26,963 nt of DNA from Opitutia bacterium UBA3151 (GCA_002364975.1 DEYT01000155.1:3840-30802), one strand, 5' to 3'. Positions 16,543 to 25,025 are shown, counted from the stretch's first letter. Translations and numbers: made by a program. Notes: generated by a model from the sequence alone, not told the origin.

Positions 16543-17946
16543 ATGAATTTTAATTTTGATAAAAGTATTTGTTTTTTCGGTCTAAAACTCCTGATTTTAT
16601 CCCCATTATATGGAGGACAAGGGCAAAAAACACCCAATATGATCGTTATCATGTGTGATGATCTTGGGTATGCGGATGTAGGGTTTAATGGATGTAAGGA
16701 TATCCCCACCCCTAATATCGATTCGATCGCAGAACACGGCGTTCGTTGTACCAATGGGTATGTTGCTTACGCGGTGTGTGGACCCTCCCGTGCGGGTTTT
16801 ATAACTGCCCGCTATCCTCAGAGGTTTGGATTTGAAAGAAACCCTCAATACCAACCCAAGGATCCAGATATGGGACTGACCCGGGATGAAAAGACCATTG
16901 CTGAACTGCTTAGGCCTGCCGGTTACCACTCAGGGATTATTGGCAAATGGCATCTGGGTGCCCACATTCCCACGAGTCATCCAATGAAGCGTGGTTTCGA
17001 TGAGTTTTACGGGCATTTAGGTGGAGGTCATACTTATTTTCCGGAGAAGCTGACAATCAAGAGAAGTCAGGATGCAGAAGGGGAATCAGATAGTTATCGA
17101 ACATGGCTATTGAAAGGTTATGAACCGGTTACGCCCAGAAAGTATATTACCGATGACTTTTCGGATGAAGCGGTTGCTTTTGTGCAAAGAAATCGGGATT
17201 ATCCTTTCTTTCTTTTTCTCTCCTACAACGCACCTCATACGCCATTGGAAGCTTCGGAGAAGTACCTGAATCGATTTCCCAAGATCGTTGATAAAAAACG
17301 TAAAACCTATGCAGCTATGGTCAGTGCCGTAGATGATGGAGTCGGTAGGGTTCTGAGCGAGTTGAGGAAGTACGGACTGGAAGAAAATACTATCGTCGCT
17401 TTTCTTTCGGATAATGGAGGAATTACCACTAAGAATGCTTCGAGTAATTTTCCTCTTCGAGGGAACAAGGGAGATGTTTGGGAGGGAGGGTTTCGGGTGC
17501 CGTTTGCAATTCAGTGGAAGGCTACATTGCCTCCCGGATTGGCTTATGATCACCCGGTTTCTTCTCTTGATTTGGGAAGTACCATAGTTTCTTTGGCGGG
17601 TGCAAAGGTTTCTGAAGATAAACCATTGGATGGAGTAAACCTGATTCCTTTTCTTACAGGAGAAAATAAAGAGATGCCGCATAAGGCAATCTATCTCAGG
17701 CAATTCGATCGGAATCGATTTGCGGTTAGAAAAGGAAATTACAAAGTTGTTACGGTATGGAAGGGAGCAAAGCCACAACTCTATGACCTGGATAAGGATA
17801 TTGGCGAAAAAAATGACCTCGCTGATTTAAAGCCAGATCGAGTCGCAGAGATCGAGGCTTTACGAAAAAAATGGAATACTGAACTTATGGAACCCACTTT
17901 TCTTGGGCTGATCCACAGGAAAAATCATGGAAAGAAGAAAAAATAA
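16543..17946 (+). CDS. Secreted sulfatase (family S1)
   Basis: A 467-residue S1 sulfatase if started at the ATG at 16543. This start is preferred because it puts a plausible signal peptide (residues 7-24, ending near GGQG) directly before the catalytic domain. Upstream in-frame starts at 16474 (ATG) and 16396 (TTG) would add 23 or 49 residues of no recognisable kind. Motifs: metal ligands Asp39-Asp40 in IMCDDLGYADVG, formylglycine Cys79 in CGPSR, GKWHLGAH, APHTPLEA, LSDNGG and the C-terminal PQLYDLDKDIGEKNDL. All key residues are present and the length is normal. It opens the plus-strand series that continues with DUF1549/1553 (59 nt later), DUF1501, HAD and PQQ-propeller genes. It is divergent from the xylosidase operon, so the two may share control. 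The sulfated sugar attacked is unknown. Confidence 0.92.
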   Translation: MNFNFDKSICFFGLKLLILSPLYGGQGQKTPNMIVIMCDDLGYADVGFNGCKDIPTPNIDSIAEHGVRCTNGYVAYAVCGPSRAGFITARYPQRFGFERNPQYQPKDPDMGLTRDEKTIAELLRPAGYHSGIIGKWHLGAHIPTSHPMKRGFDEFYGHLGGGHTYFPEKLTIKRSQDAEGESDSYRTWLLKGYEPVTPRKYITDDFSDEAVAFVQRNRDYPFFLFLSYNAPHTPLEASEKYLNRFPKIVDKKRKTYAAMVSAVDDGVGRVLSELRKYGLEENTIVAFLSDNGGITTKNASSNFPLRGNKGDVWEGGFRVPFAIQWKATLPPGLAYDHPVSSLDLGSTIVSLAGAKVSEDKPLDGVNLIPFLTGENKEMPHKAIYLRQFDRNRFAVRKGNYKVVTVWKGAKPQLYDLDKDIGEKNDLADLKPDRVAEIEALRKKWNTELMEPTFLGLIHRKNHGKKKK

Positions 17947-18005
17947 GTCTTGGAAGTAGAAACTTTTTGCTTCTATAAAATCCCATCCAGTCATAACTTA
18001 GAGCG

Positions 18006-20003
18006 ATGAGAGCCGCATTAATAGTTCTCCTGGTATTCTTCTTTGGTTTTGTTTTTTATCCACCTGGGTCATTTCTTAGTGGAAAAGAGATAGCGGAGAA
18101 AAAACACAAGCAATTAAAAAAGAATAAAAAGAAAAAGTCAGGGGCTTCGAAGCAAGATCGAGAACCAGTCATAAACGACATAACGGTCTCTTTATCGAAA
18201 ACTTTAAATGCCCCACCTGTGAGCTTGGATAAGACTTTTCCTATGCAGATTGATCAAATAAAAAGCGCTGCGCTCTGGATCGATAAAACCGTGGGTGCCG
18301 CCCTCGATAAAAATAATCAGAAACCAAATTCTCAAACAGACGACTTTGTTTTTGTAAGACGAATATTTCTTGATGTCGCTGGTAGAATTCCAACCGATGA
18401 AGAAGCGCGAAATTTTCTAATTGATAATGATCCGGAAAAACGCAGAAAGCTGATTGATCAACTCTTACTAAGCGATGGATATCGTTCCCATTTTTTCAAT
18501 TGGATGGCCGATCTACTTCGCCACAAGCAGAACTTGAGGAGAAGTAATTTCAGTCTCTATGAGAGATGGCTCAAGGATCAAATTGCTCAGAATCGATCTT
18601 GGGACGAGATCGTTTATGATTTGCTTACTGCTGAAGGCACTTTAGCTAGTTCTGGTCCTACAGGCTATCTGCTTCGAGATCCGGGAATGCCGTTGGATAA
18701 TTTGTCCAATACTTTAAATGTTTTTTTGAGTGCAAATGTTTCCTGTGCCCAGTGCCATGATCACCCTCTTGCGGATTGGACCCAGCGTGAATTTTATGAA
18801 CTGGCTGCTTTTTTTGGAGCGACCGATGTGAGTGACCGGGATCCGCGTAAAGTCGGGAATAAATTAAAGTTACCGGACGGAAGTATCACCAAGCAAGATG
18901 TCATTGCAGCTGTTGCCCAAAATATGGCCCGTGTGCACCCAAAATCCTCTCAAACATTAAAATTTCCAGAGGATTACGCCTACAGTGATGTCGAGCCGGG
19001 CAGCCCGGTTGACCCCCTCTTATTTTTCTGGGCCGATGAAGAACTAACCGTTGAGGTTGACAGAAAAAGCCCGCAGAAATTAAGGGAGAGTTTTGCCGAA
19101 TGGCTTACTCATGAAAAAAATCCAAGGTTTGCCGTCGCCATCGCTAATCGTTTGTGGAAGAGGTTTTTCGGTCTTGGGGTGCAGGAGCCATTGGAAGATT
19201 TGGACGACCTTACCAAATCTTCCAATCCTGAACTTCTCCAGTTGCTTGGTAAAATAATGGTCGCGGCAGATTTCGACTTAAGAGAATTCCAGCGGGTAAT
19301 CCTCAATTCTAAGGCTTATCAAGCGGTATCCAGTGTTACTCCCAAGACAGGTGATTCCGAAAACTATCTTTTTCAGGGGCCCATTCTCAGAAGAATGACT
19401 GCTGAGCAAGCATGGGACTCTATACTGACGCTCGTTTTGGGTAGTTCCCTGGACGATTATAAAATCGATCGTTCCCATCGAGTTTCTCGTCTCAAATTCC
19501 CTTATGATGAAATGCCTCCTGATCAAGTTAGAGAGAAAGTTTTGATGATGAAAAAAAATGGTTTATTGAAATCAGGTAACCGGCTTGGTGAATTGGATTA
19601 TGTAGATGGAAAGCAACCTGTAAAAATCGCGGGAGAATTCCTTCTCCGAGCATCGGAAATGTCTCAACCAGCCCCCAATAAACATTTCCTAAGAATGTTC
19701 GGCCAATCTTCCCGTGATTTGGTTAACGACTCCAGTGTGGAAGGAAGTATTCCGCAAACCCTTATGCTAATGAATGGTGGAATGCAGGATTTGTTGCACG
19801 ATTCTGAAGCTCGGCTTTCGAAGATGCTTAAGCAAAGCGGAGGTTTTAAGCCAGCTGTCCAGTTTCTTTTTCTTAGCTTTTTTTGTCGTCCACCAACTGC
19901 TGATGAAATGAACACCATGGAACAAGCAATTGCTGAAGGGATGAAAAAAGAAGACCTAAGTTGGGCTCTTTTTAATTCAACCGAATTCCTTTTTGTTCAG
20001 TAA
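18006..20003 (+). CDS. DUF1549/DUF1553 protein (PSD1 family) with a CxxCH motif
   Basis: This 665-residue protein has a signal or anchor (residues 4-20), then a very Lys-rich stretch (residues 27-48, with KKNKKKK), then DUF1549 (about residues 85-290; FVRRIFLDVAGRIPTDEE is its signature) and DUF1553 (about 370-660; EWLTHEKNPRFAVAIANRLWKRFFG). The segment VSCAQCHDHPLADW contains Cys247-x-x-Cys250-His251, a c-type-heme-like motif typical of this family. Family members are found almost only in PVC bacteria, and their biochemical role is not established. The cytochrome-c domain that many relatives carry at the N-terminus is absent here; the Lys-rich spacer takes its place. The next gene, DUF1501, begins 1 nt after this stop, the standard pairing. 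Involvement in oxidative or surface processing of glycans is a guess from recurrent neighbourhoods with sulfatases. Confidence 0.88.
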   Translation: MRAALIVLLVFFFGFVFYPPGSFLSGKEIAEKKHKQLKKNKKKKSGASKQDREPVINDITVSLSKTLNAPPVSLDKTFPMQIDQIKSAALWIDKTVGAALDKNNQKPNSQTDDFVFVRRIFLDVAGRIPTDEEARNFLIDNDPEKRRKLIDQLLLSDGYRSHFFNWMADLLRHKQNLRRSNFSLYERWLKDQIAQNRSWDEIVYDLLTAEGTLASSGPTGYLLRDPGMPLDNLSNTLNVFLSANVSCAQCHDHPLADWTQREFYELAAFFGATDVSDRDPRKVGNKLKLPDGSITKQDVIAAVAQNMARVHPKSSQTLKFPEDYAYSDVEPGSPVDPLLFFWADEELTVEVDRKSPQKLRESFAEWLTHEKNPRFAVAIANRLWKRFFGLGVQEPLEDLDDLTKSSNPELLQLLGKIMVAADFDLREFQRVILNSKAYQAVSSVTPKTGDSENYLFQGPILRRMTAEQAWDSILTLVLGSSLDDYKIDRSHRVSRLKFPYDEMPPDQVREKVLMMKKNGLLKSGNRLGELDYVDGKQPVKIAGEFLLRASEMSQPAPNKHFLRMFGQSSRDLVNDSSVEGSIPQTLMLMNGGMQDLLHDSEARLSKMLKQSGGFKPAVQFLFLSFFCRPPTADEMNTMEQAIAEGMKKEDLSWALFNSTEFLFVQ

Positions 20004-20004
20004 A

Positions 20005-21273
20005 ATGAATTCGCATAATACTATGAAAAACTTTCAAGTTAATCGAAGACAATTTGTAGAACAATGTGCCCTTGGTGCGTTTGGCTTGACGGTGCTCCCA
20101 AATCTCAAGGCTTCTCAATCACTCCCCATGGGGGATGGATTTGGTTTGGCAAAGAGAATCATATTTTTACAGGTCAAGGGAGGAATGAGCCATATCGATA
20201 CCTTCGATCCGAAGCGTGGAAAAACCCAAGGTCCTGGCAAGGCAATTAAAACAAAAGCTGATTTCCAAGTTACGGAATACCTACCCAATACTGCAAAAAT
20301 TGCAGATAAGATTTGTTTGATCCGAAGCATGACCGCCAAGATTGGAGTTCACGGGCCTGCCCAGTACTTCATGCGGACTGCTTTTGCTCAGCGTAATACC
20401 ATCAAACACCCAAATCTTGGGGCGTGGTCACAGCACTACCTCGGTTCCAGTCATCAGACTTTGCCTTCATCTGCATGTATAAATACAGAGCCTAAAGAGG
20501 GAAATGGTTTTTTCCCCACTGCCTTCAGTCCCATTCCCATTCTCGACCCCGAATCTGGTCTTCGAAATATTGCCACACCGGGGGGAAGCGAAGCATTGGC
20601 AAAAAAGCTTAAGCTTTCGGAAAAATTAAGCTCCTTTTTTTCTGCTCGCTATGCCGACAACAATGTCAGGTCATATCGAGAATTTTATGACAACACATTG
20701 AGATTACTTAAAAGTAAGGATCTTGATTCCTTTGATATTTCCAAAGAGAGCCAGGCAACCCGAGAAAAATATGGTTTAAATAAGTTTGGGCAGGGTTGTC
20801 TGCTGGCTAGAAGACTGGTGGAAACTGGGATTCGATTTGTTGAGGTGGCAACCGATGGATGGGATATGCACAATAATCTCGAGGGTGAAATGGAAGCTTT
20901 AAGCCCACCTTTGGATCAGGCGTATGCTGCCTTAATTGCTGATTTGGAAGCAAGGGGATTGCTTGATGAAACATTGGTGGTTCTGGCCACCGAATTTGGT
21001 CGTAAGCCTCAATACAGCGGTGATGGAAGGGGACATTATCCAATTTGTTACTCTTCTGTCTTGGCAGGCGGTGGGGTCAAGAAAGGCTATGTTTACGGAT
21101 CGAGCGATCAAGACGGAGCATTGCCAAATGATCCGGTCACGGTACCGGATCTTCATGCAACCATTGGATGGGCTGCGGGCCTGCCTTTGGAAAAAGAATT
21201 TCAAACCTCATCGGGTCGTCCATTTTTGGTGGGTGGGGCAGGGGCCAAACCCGTGATGGATGTATTTGCCTGA
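20005..21273 (+). CDS. DUF1501 protein with a Tat-type signal
   Basis: A 422-residue protein from the ATG at 20005 (1 nt after the previous stop); a second ATG at 20023 would give 416. The N-terminus has a twin-arginine pattern, NRRQFVEQCALGAFGLTVLP (Arg14-Arg15 plus hydrophobic stretch), so export by Tat as a folded protein is likely. DUF1501 hallmarks are KGGMSHIDTFDPKRGKTQGP, GWDMHNN, VVLATEFGRKPQYSG and GRGHYP, spread over the full length. The family is distantly related to alkaline-phosphatase or sulfatase-like folds, but no activity is firmly known. It is almost always encoded beside DUF1549/1553, as here, which suggests the two proteins work together in the periplasm. Length and motifs are normal. 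No Shine-Dalgarno sequence is seen, so translation may depend on coupling to the upstream gene. Confidence 0.9.
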   Translation: MNSHNTMKNFQVNRRQFVEQCALGAFGLTVLPNLKASQSLPMGDGFGLAKRIIFLQVKGGMSHIDTFDPKRGKTQGPGKAIKTKADFQVTEYLPNTAKIADKICLIRSMTAKIGVHGPAQYFMRTAFAQRNTIKHPNLGAWSQHYLGSSHQTLPSSACINTEPKEGNGFFPTAFSPIPILDPESGLRNIATPGGSEALAKKLKLSEKLSSFFSARYADNNVRSYREFYDNTLRLLKSKDLDSFDISKESQATREKYGLNKFGQGCLLARRLVETGIRFVEVATDGWDMHNNLEGEMEALSPPLDQAYAALIADLEARGLLDETLVVLATEFGRKPQYSGDGRGHYPICYSSVLAGGGVKKGYVYGSSDQDGALPNDPVTVPDLHATIGWAAGLPLEKEFQTSSGRPFLVGGAGAKPVMDVFA

Positions 21274-21302
21274 GGATTTGCAAAGTTTGATTTCCTAATC
21301 CC

Positions 21303-21980
21303 ATGACCGCCAAATTGAAGGGGATCGTCTTTGATATGGACGGGGTTATTATTGAAAGTGAATTTACTCATTACAGTGCGATTTGCGAAGCCATGGGAGA
21401 GCGGATGAATCAATCCTATGAAACCTTTCTTACCAAGTGCACGGGAGGGGATGAACGTTTTGCCATGGGACGCTTGGCTGAATTGTGTGAAATCGATTAT
21501 GACGAGCAACAGTTTCAACAATGGTCACAGAGAAAAGCCGAAGCTTATAAGAGACTGGTTTCAAAGGAAGCTAAAGCGATGCCTGGAGCCGTTGATCTTG
21601 TGCTATCCGCTGCTGAACATTTTCCGATTGCTTTAGCTACAGGCTCTAGAAAAGTTGATGTGGATGCTGCCCTAGAAGTTCTAGCGGGGGGGGAGCTGAA
21701 AGGTATCTTTCAGATTATAGTGAGTTCATCTGATGTGAAGAAGCCCAAACCTCATCCGGCAACTTATGAAATGGCAATTGAGGGAATTGGACTGCCGGCC
21801 GAAAACTGTATCGCAATTGAAGATTCCCCCAGTGGAATTGCTTCGGCTAAGCAAGCGGGCTTAGGAGTCTTGGGCGTTTCCGTGATGCACGGAAGGGATG
21901 CGTTAAAAGAAGCAAACTGGTGCACGGATTCTCTGGAAAAGATTTCGGTTGTAGAACTGATCCGTTTATTTCAATCCTAG
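21303..21980 (+). CDS. HAD-family sugar phosphatase or beta-phosphoglucomutase-like enzyme
   Basis: This 225-residue cytoplasmic protein has all HAD motifs: nucleophile Asp11 and acid Asp13 in FDMDGVIIESE, Thr/Ser of motif II in LATGS, the lysine of motif III in VKKPKPHP, and EDSPSG as motif IV. A four-helix cap (about residues 18-85) follows motif I, which places it in the beta-phosphoglucomutase/phosphatase subgroup. It either dephosphorylates a sugar phosphate or isomerises a hexose 1-phosphate. The cap loop that would separate these is not decisive by eye. It lies 29 nt after DUF1501 and directly before the PQQ-like gene, so it probably supports carbohydrate metabolism in the same transcript. 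A run of eight G (21686-21693) in the coding region is a possible slippage site, although the frame is intact here. Confidence 0.88.
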   Translation: MTAKLKGIVFDMDGVIIESEFTHYSAICEAMGERMNQSYETFLTKCTGGDERFAMGRLAELCEIDYDEQQFQQWSQRKAEAYKRLVSKEAKAMPGAVDLVLSAAEHFPIALATGSRKVDVDAALEVLAGGELKGIFQIIVSSSDVKKPKPHPATYEMAIEGIGLPAENCIAIEDSPSGIASAKQAGLGVLGVSVMHGRDALKEANWCTDSLEKISVVELIRLFQS

Positions 21981-21981
21981 T

Positions 21982-23337
21982 TTGATCGGGTTCTTGAAAA
22001 TAAAAACCATATCCCTTCGATTGATCTTAATCGGCCTTACTTTTTGCGAAGTCATTGCATCCAAGCGGGACTGGCAACATTGGAGAGGGCCAGATACAAA
22101 CGGTGTCGCCCCTTCGAGTAATCCCCCTACCCATTGGAGTGAGAAAAAGAACATCCGCTGGAAAGTGCCAGTCGACGGGGCAGGTGCATCCACGCCCATC
22201 ATTTGGAAGGATAAAATCTTCCTTTTGTCCGTGGTCGACACTGGAAAAGTGGATCCTTCCCTGCCGCGTCCGGAAGATCAACCTAAGCGCGTTTTCGACA
22301 TCACCCACCCGAATACCGAGTTTAAGTTTCTTGTTCTTTGTCTGGATCGTAAAACGGGTAAAGAGTTATGGAGGAGGGTGGCTACCCGCTTAATTCCACA
22401 TGAGGGGACTCACCGGGACAACAATTTCGCCTCCGCATCTCCGACCACTGATGGCGAATTACTATACTGCTGGTTCGGTTCGGCAGGTTTGTTTTGCTAC
22501 GACTTAGAAGGTAATAAGATTTGGGAGCGAAACTTAGGTGAGGTCAAGATCGGGGCGAGCCTGGGGGAGGGGTGTTCGCCCGTTTTGTATAAGCATAAAT
22601 TGGTTATTCTTAGAGACAACCGCGGACAGTCGACCATCCAAGTTTTGAATGCGAAAAATGGAGAAACTATTTGGATGAAAAAACGGAGCACTCGAAACGG
22701 ATGGGCTACGCCTGCAGTCGTTGAGCATGAAGGGAAAGTCCAGATTATTACCACTGCTTCTAGGCCAGATGCTGGCAGTCGCAAGACTCCCGGCAAAGTG
22801 ATTAGCTATGATCTTGAAAAAGGAAACATCAACTGGGAATGCTCCGGATTGACGGACAATGCAATCCCATGCCCGATCGTGGAGAATGGGGTGGCATATT
22901 GTATGACCGGATACCAGGGTTTTTCTGTACTCGCCGTACCCATTTCGGGGAAGGGGGACCAGTCAGGGGATATCCTATGGAAAAAAGAATTGGGAACTCC
23001 CTATGTTCCATCTCCTGTGCTTTATAATGGGCTTCTTTATTTTACCCAGTCCAACCAAGCCATCCTCTCTTGCGTCGATGCCAAAACAGGAAAGGTTCTT
23101 ATGGAGCGAACCCGTTTGCCCGGATTGTCCAATGTCTACGCTTCCCTTATTGGAGCAGGTAATCATATTTATGTGAGCGGGCGCTATGGGAAGACGGCGG
23201 TGCTCAAAAGAACGGGGGATTTCGACTTGGTTACCACAAATACATTGGCAGACCGCTTCGACGCCTCGCCCGCGGTATCCAGTGATCAGCTTTTTTTGCG
23301 TGGGCACCGTTTTCTATACTGTATCGAGAGAGAATGA
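21982..23337 (+). CDS. Secreted PQQ-like beta-propeller protein
   Basis: A 447-451-residue protein starting at TTG 21982 or, just as well, TTG 21994. No ATG lies before the signal peptide (KTISLRLILIGLTFCEVIAS). The mature part opens with DWQHWRGPDTNGVAP, the signature of PVC PQQ-like propellers. It then has repeated blades of the type GKELWRR, GNKIWERN, GETIWMKK, GNINWECS and GKVLMERT, that is Gly-Lys/Glu-x-x-Trp at blade ends, for seven or eight blades. No dehydrogenase cofactor residues can be assigned, so it is more likely a scaffold or binding protein resembling BamB than a PQQ enzyme. It follows the HAD stop by 1 or 13 nt and is the last recognisable gene of the plus-strand series. The role in the locus is unknown. 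Confidence 0.85.
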   Translation: MIGFLKIKTISLRLILIGLTFCEVIASKRDWQHWRGPDTNGVAPSSNPPTHWSEKKNIRWKVPVDGAGASTPIIWKDKIFLLSVVDTGKVDPSLPRPEDQPKRVFDITHPNTEFKFLVLCLDRKTGKELWRRVATRLIPHEGTHRDNNFASASPTTDGELLYCWFGSAGLFCYDLEGNKIWERNLGEVKIGASLGEGCSPVLYKHKLVILRDNRGQSTIQVLNAKNGETIWMKKRSTRNGWATPAVVEHEGKVQIITTASRPDAGSRKTPGKVISYDLEKGNINWECSGLTDNAIPCPIVENGVAYCMTGYQGFSVLAVPISGKGDQSGDILWKKELGTPYVPSPVLYNGLLYFTQSNQAILSCVDAKTGKVLMERTRLPGLSNVYASLIGAGNHIYVSGRYGKTAVLKRTGDFDLVTTNTLADRFDASPAVSSDQLFLRGHRFLYCIERE

Positions 23338-23350
23338 TGAAAAAAATATC

Positions 23351-23428
23351 ATGAACCTGAACAGATACAAACTGCGTAGATTTTTAGGTTGGTGCTTAGT
23401 GATTAACCTAGGGATCCTGATCTATTGA
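23351..23428 (+). CDS. Possible 25-residue membrane peptide or decayed Tat-signal remnant
   Basis: It starts with ATG 13 nt after the PQQ-like stop. The peptide has a basic head (MNLNRYKLRRFLG) and a hydrophobic tail (WCLVINLGILIY), so it resembles a lone transmembrane helix or the first part of a twin-arginine signal whose gene has been lost. No start signal supports it. It overlaps an antisense ORF. Confidence 0.25.
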   Translation: MNLNRYKLRRFLGWCLVINLGILIY

Positions 23429-23518
23429 ATCCTTGCTCTCACCTTTGGTAACGAACTTGTATTGCGGATCCATACCTGGTGGTTCGATATCCGCCATGAT
23501 CGCTTTGATGAAATCCAT
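23408..23518 (-). CDS. Possible 36-residue ORF, unrecognised
   Basis: It begins MDFIKAIMADIEPPGMDPQY and ends in DSIDQDP. The frame is open about 10 codons further upstream without another start. The composition looks protein-like (acidic, with a Pro-Pro-Gly turn), but no family is recognised and no ribosome-binding site is seen. It could be the C-terminal end of a decayed gene. Confidence 0.2.
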   Translation of the reverse strand: MDFIKAIMADIEPPGMDPQYKFVTKGESKDSIDQDP

Positions 23519-23653
23519 TACACCATAATGGGTTACTATAAATAGCGGTTATTCTGTTCAATGTGACACCCTATTTAATACTGAGGTTTGTAAGGTTCTC
23601 ACCATAAACCAAAGATAAAAGAAGGGAAGTCACCTTGTAGAATAATCGACCTC

Positions 23654-24637
23654 TCATCGAGTTAGCCGAACTGCAAGCCGAACGGCCGATTTGAGGTTGC
23701 GAGAGTCAGCCTTGCCAAGCCAAGCGATGTCGAGGGCGGTTCCATGGTCGACCGAAGTGCGGGTGATGGGGAGGCCAAGAGTGACATTTACCGCCGATTC
23801 GAAGGCGATTGTCTTGACTGGAATCAGTCCTTGGTCGTGATACATACAGATGTAGGCATCGGTCATATTCCTTTGCGATTGCGTGAAGGCGGTGTCAGGA
23901 GGGATCGGGCCTGCGAGGTCGCAACCTTCCTTCCGCATTCTATCCATCGCAGGTTGTATAATAAGTTCTTCTTCGCGACTTCCGAATAAACCATTTTCCC
24001 CAGCGTGGGGATTAAGACCACATACGGTGATTCGTGGCTCTTTTCCAAGCAATTTTTTGTGGGTGTGCCGAGTAAGTTCGATTACATCCATAATTCTTTG
24101 TTCGTTGAGTAAATGGGGAACCTCCTCATAGCCAGCATGCACGGTGACCAAACTGCAATTGATCTCATCTGAAAGAAAGGCCATGCAGAATTTTTTTGAT
24201 TGGGTCCGATCGGCAAAAATCTCGGTGTGTCCCGGTTGGGGAATTCCGGCGGATTGCAGAGCTTCTTTGTTGGCCGGGCAGGTGGTCACGGCATGGACGC
24301 ATTGGGAAAGGCAGGCATCGATTGCTTGGGTCACATATCCATATGTGGCACGACCCGTTGCTTCACTCACCACGCCGGGTTCTAAGAGCGTTTGATCGAT
24401 AAGCCCAAGGTTGAGCACACATGGCTCAGTTGCCGAAGCTAAGTCATCTGCACTGATTTCTTTAAAATCTGCTGACTTGTCCGTTTGCTCCGCACACAGC
24501 CTAAGAACATTGGCATCTCCAAAAATAATCGGTGTACAAAGATCTGCTATGGAGGAATCGGTTAGAAGATCCAGGCATATCTCAGGACCGATCCCCGCAG
24601 GATCGCCCATGGTCACGGCTATGCGAGGCTTACTCAC
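23654..24637 (-). CDS. pdxA: PdxA-family 4-hydroxythreonine-4-phosphate dehydrogenase-like protein
   Basis: Started at the GTG at 24637 this gives 327 residues beginning (V/M)SKPRIAVTMGDPAGIGPEI, the normal PdxA start and length (about 330). An ATG at 24685 (343 residues) would overlap the cupin gene by 41 nt, and a TTG lies at 24721. Family motifs: TMGDPAGIGPE, GHTEIFAD, the metal histidine in VTVHAGYEEVP, YHDQGLIPVKT, and NVTLGLPITRTSVDHGTALDIA near the C-terminus. PdxA oxidises and decarboxylates 4-phosphohydroxythreonine in vitamin B6 synthesis. Paralogues of the PdxA2 type oxidise 4-phosphoerythronate or threonate in sugar-acid catabolism. The neighbours (cupin, GH10) favour a catabolic role, but the sequence alone does not separate the two. 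No pdxJ or four-carbon sugar-acid kinase lies in the window. The protein is cytoplasmic and the gene is the last of its series. Confidence 0.88.
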   Translation of the reverse strand: MSKPRIAVTMGDPAGIGPEICLDLLTDSSIADLCTPIIFGDANVLRLCAEQTDKSADFKEISADDLASATEPCVLNLGLIDQTLLEPGVVSEATGRATYGYVTQAIDACLSQCVHAVTTCPANKEALQSAGIPQPGHTEIFADRTQSKKFCMAFLSDEINCSLVTVHAGYEEVPHLLNEQRIMDVIELTRHTHKKLLGKEPRITVCGLNPHAGENGLFGSREEELIIQPAMDRMRKEGCDLAGPIPPDTAFTQSQRNMTDAYICMYHDQGLIPVKTIAFESAVNVTLGLPITRTSVDHGTALDIAWLGKADSRNLKSAVRLAVRLTR

Positions 24638-24644
24638 TTTACAT

Positions 24645-25025
24645 TTAAAGTTCGAGGGGTTCTCCGGTCCTTCCGTAGTCGTCATCGTGCCGGATTTGAT
24701 CTTCTGCTTTCCATTCGCCAAAGCTGACCACCAACATCTTGAAAATGGTATCTTCTGCCCAAAATCTATGTTTTTGTCCGGGTTTAATCATGAATTCTTC
24801 ATGAGCTTTGGGATGAAAAAGTTTACCGTCAATTTCAAGGACGGCACCATCATCCAGGAAATGAAAGAGTTCATGGCGAATATTATGGGAATGTAAACTT
24901 GCCCGCTCTCCAGGTTTTACCTCGGTGAGATCTACCGAACATTTTTGGTTTCTAACTACCATATGAATATCCCCCCACGGTCTTGTGGAATGAATAGTTT
25001 GCTGTCCTAGGCGCGGGTTGGTCAT
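24645..25025 (-). CDS. Stand-alone cupin, mannose-6-phosphate isomerase type II-like
   Basis: A 126-residue protein from the ATG at 25025; an upstream in-frame TTG at 25061 would add 12 unlikely residues. It matches the C-terminal cupin of ManC/phosphomannose isomerase II: RPWGDIHMVV, VDLTEVKPGERASLHSHNIRHELFHFL (metal histidines and Glu), the IKPGQKHRFWAE turn, and VVSFGEWKAEDQIRHDDDYGR at the end. The nucleotidyltransferase half of ManC is absent, so it is a single-domain sugar-phosphate isomerase or a sugar-binding cupin. It lies 47 nt after the GH10 stop and 7 nt before the GTG of the pdxA-like gene, so the three are probably co-transcribed. The leader carries C7T6 on the coding strand (25046-25058). 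The substrate is unknown; a cytoplasmic aldose-ketose isomerase is the best guess. Confidence 0.8.
   Translation of the reverse strand: MTNPRLGQQTIHSTRPWGDIHMVVRNQKCSVDLTEVKPGERASLHSHNIRHELFHFLDDGAVLEIDGKLFHPKAHEEFMIKPGQKHRFWAEDTIFKMLVVSFGEWKAEDQIRHDDDYGRTGEPLEL

Larger units (their letters stand above)
23338..23653. other. Convergent spacer without a firm gene
   Basis: This 316-nt region separates the stop of the PQQ-like gene (plus) from the stop of the pdxA-like gene (minus). It holds two short overlapping ORFs on opposite strands, described separately, and no strong hairpin with a T-run. GGTTT (23585-23589) / AAACC (23606-23610) is a weak 5-bp stem. Confidence 0.5.

Noticed and set aside
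17107..17778. A 223-codon open frame on the minus strand inside the sulfatase gene
   Set aside because: It is antisense to a fully motif-supported sulfatase and no family features are seen in its translation.
24411..24896. A 161-codon plus-strand frame over the pdxA-cupin junction
   Set aside because: It is antisense to two genes with clear family motifs and has no recognisable features of its own.
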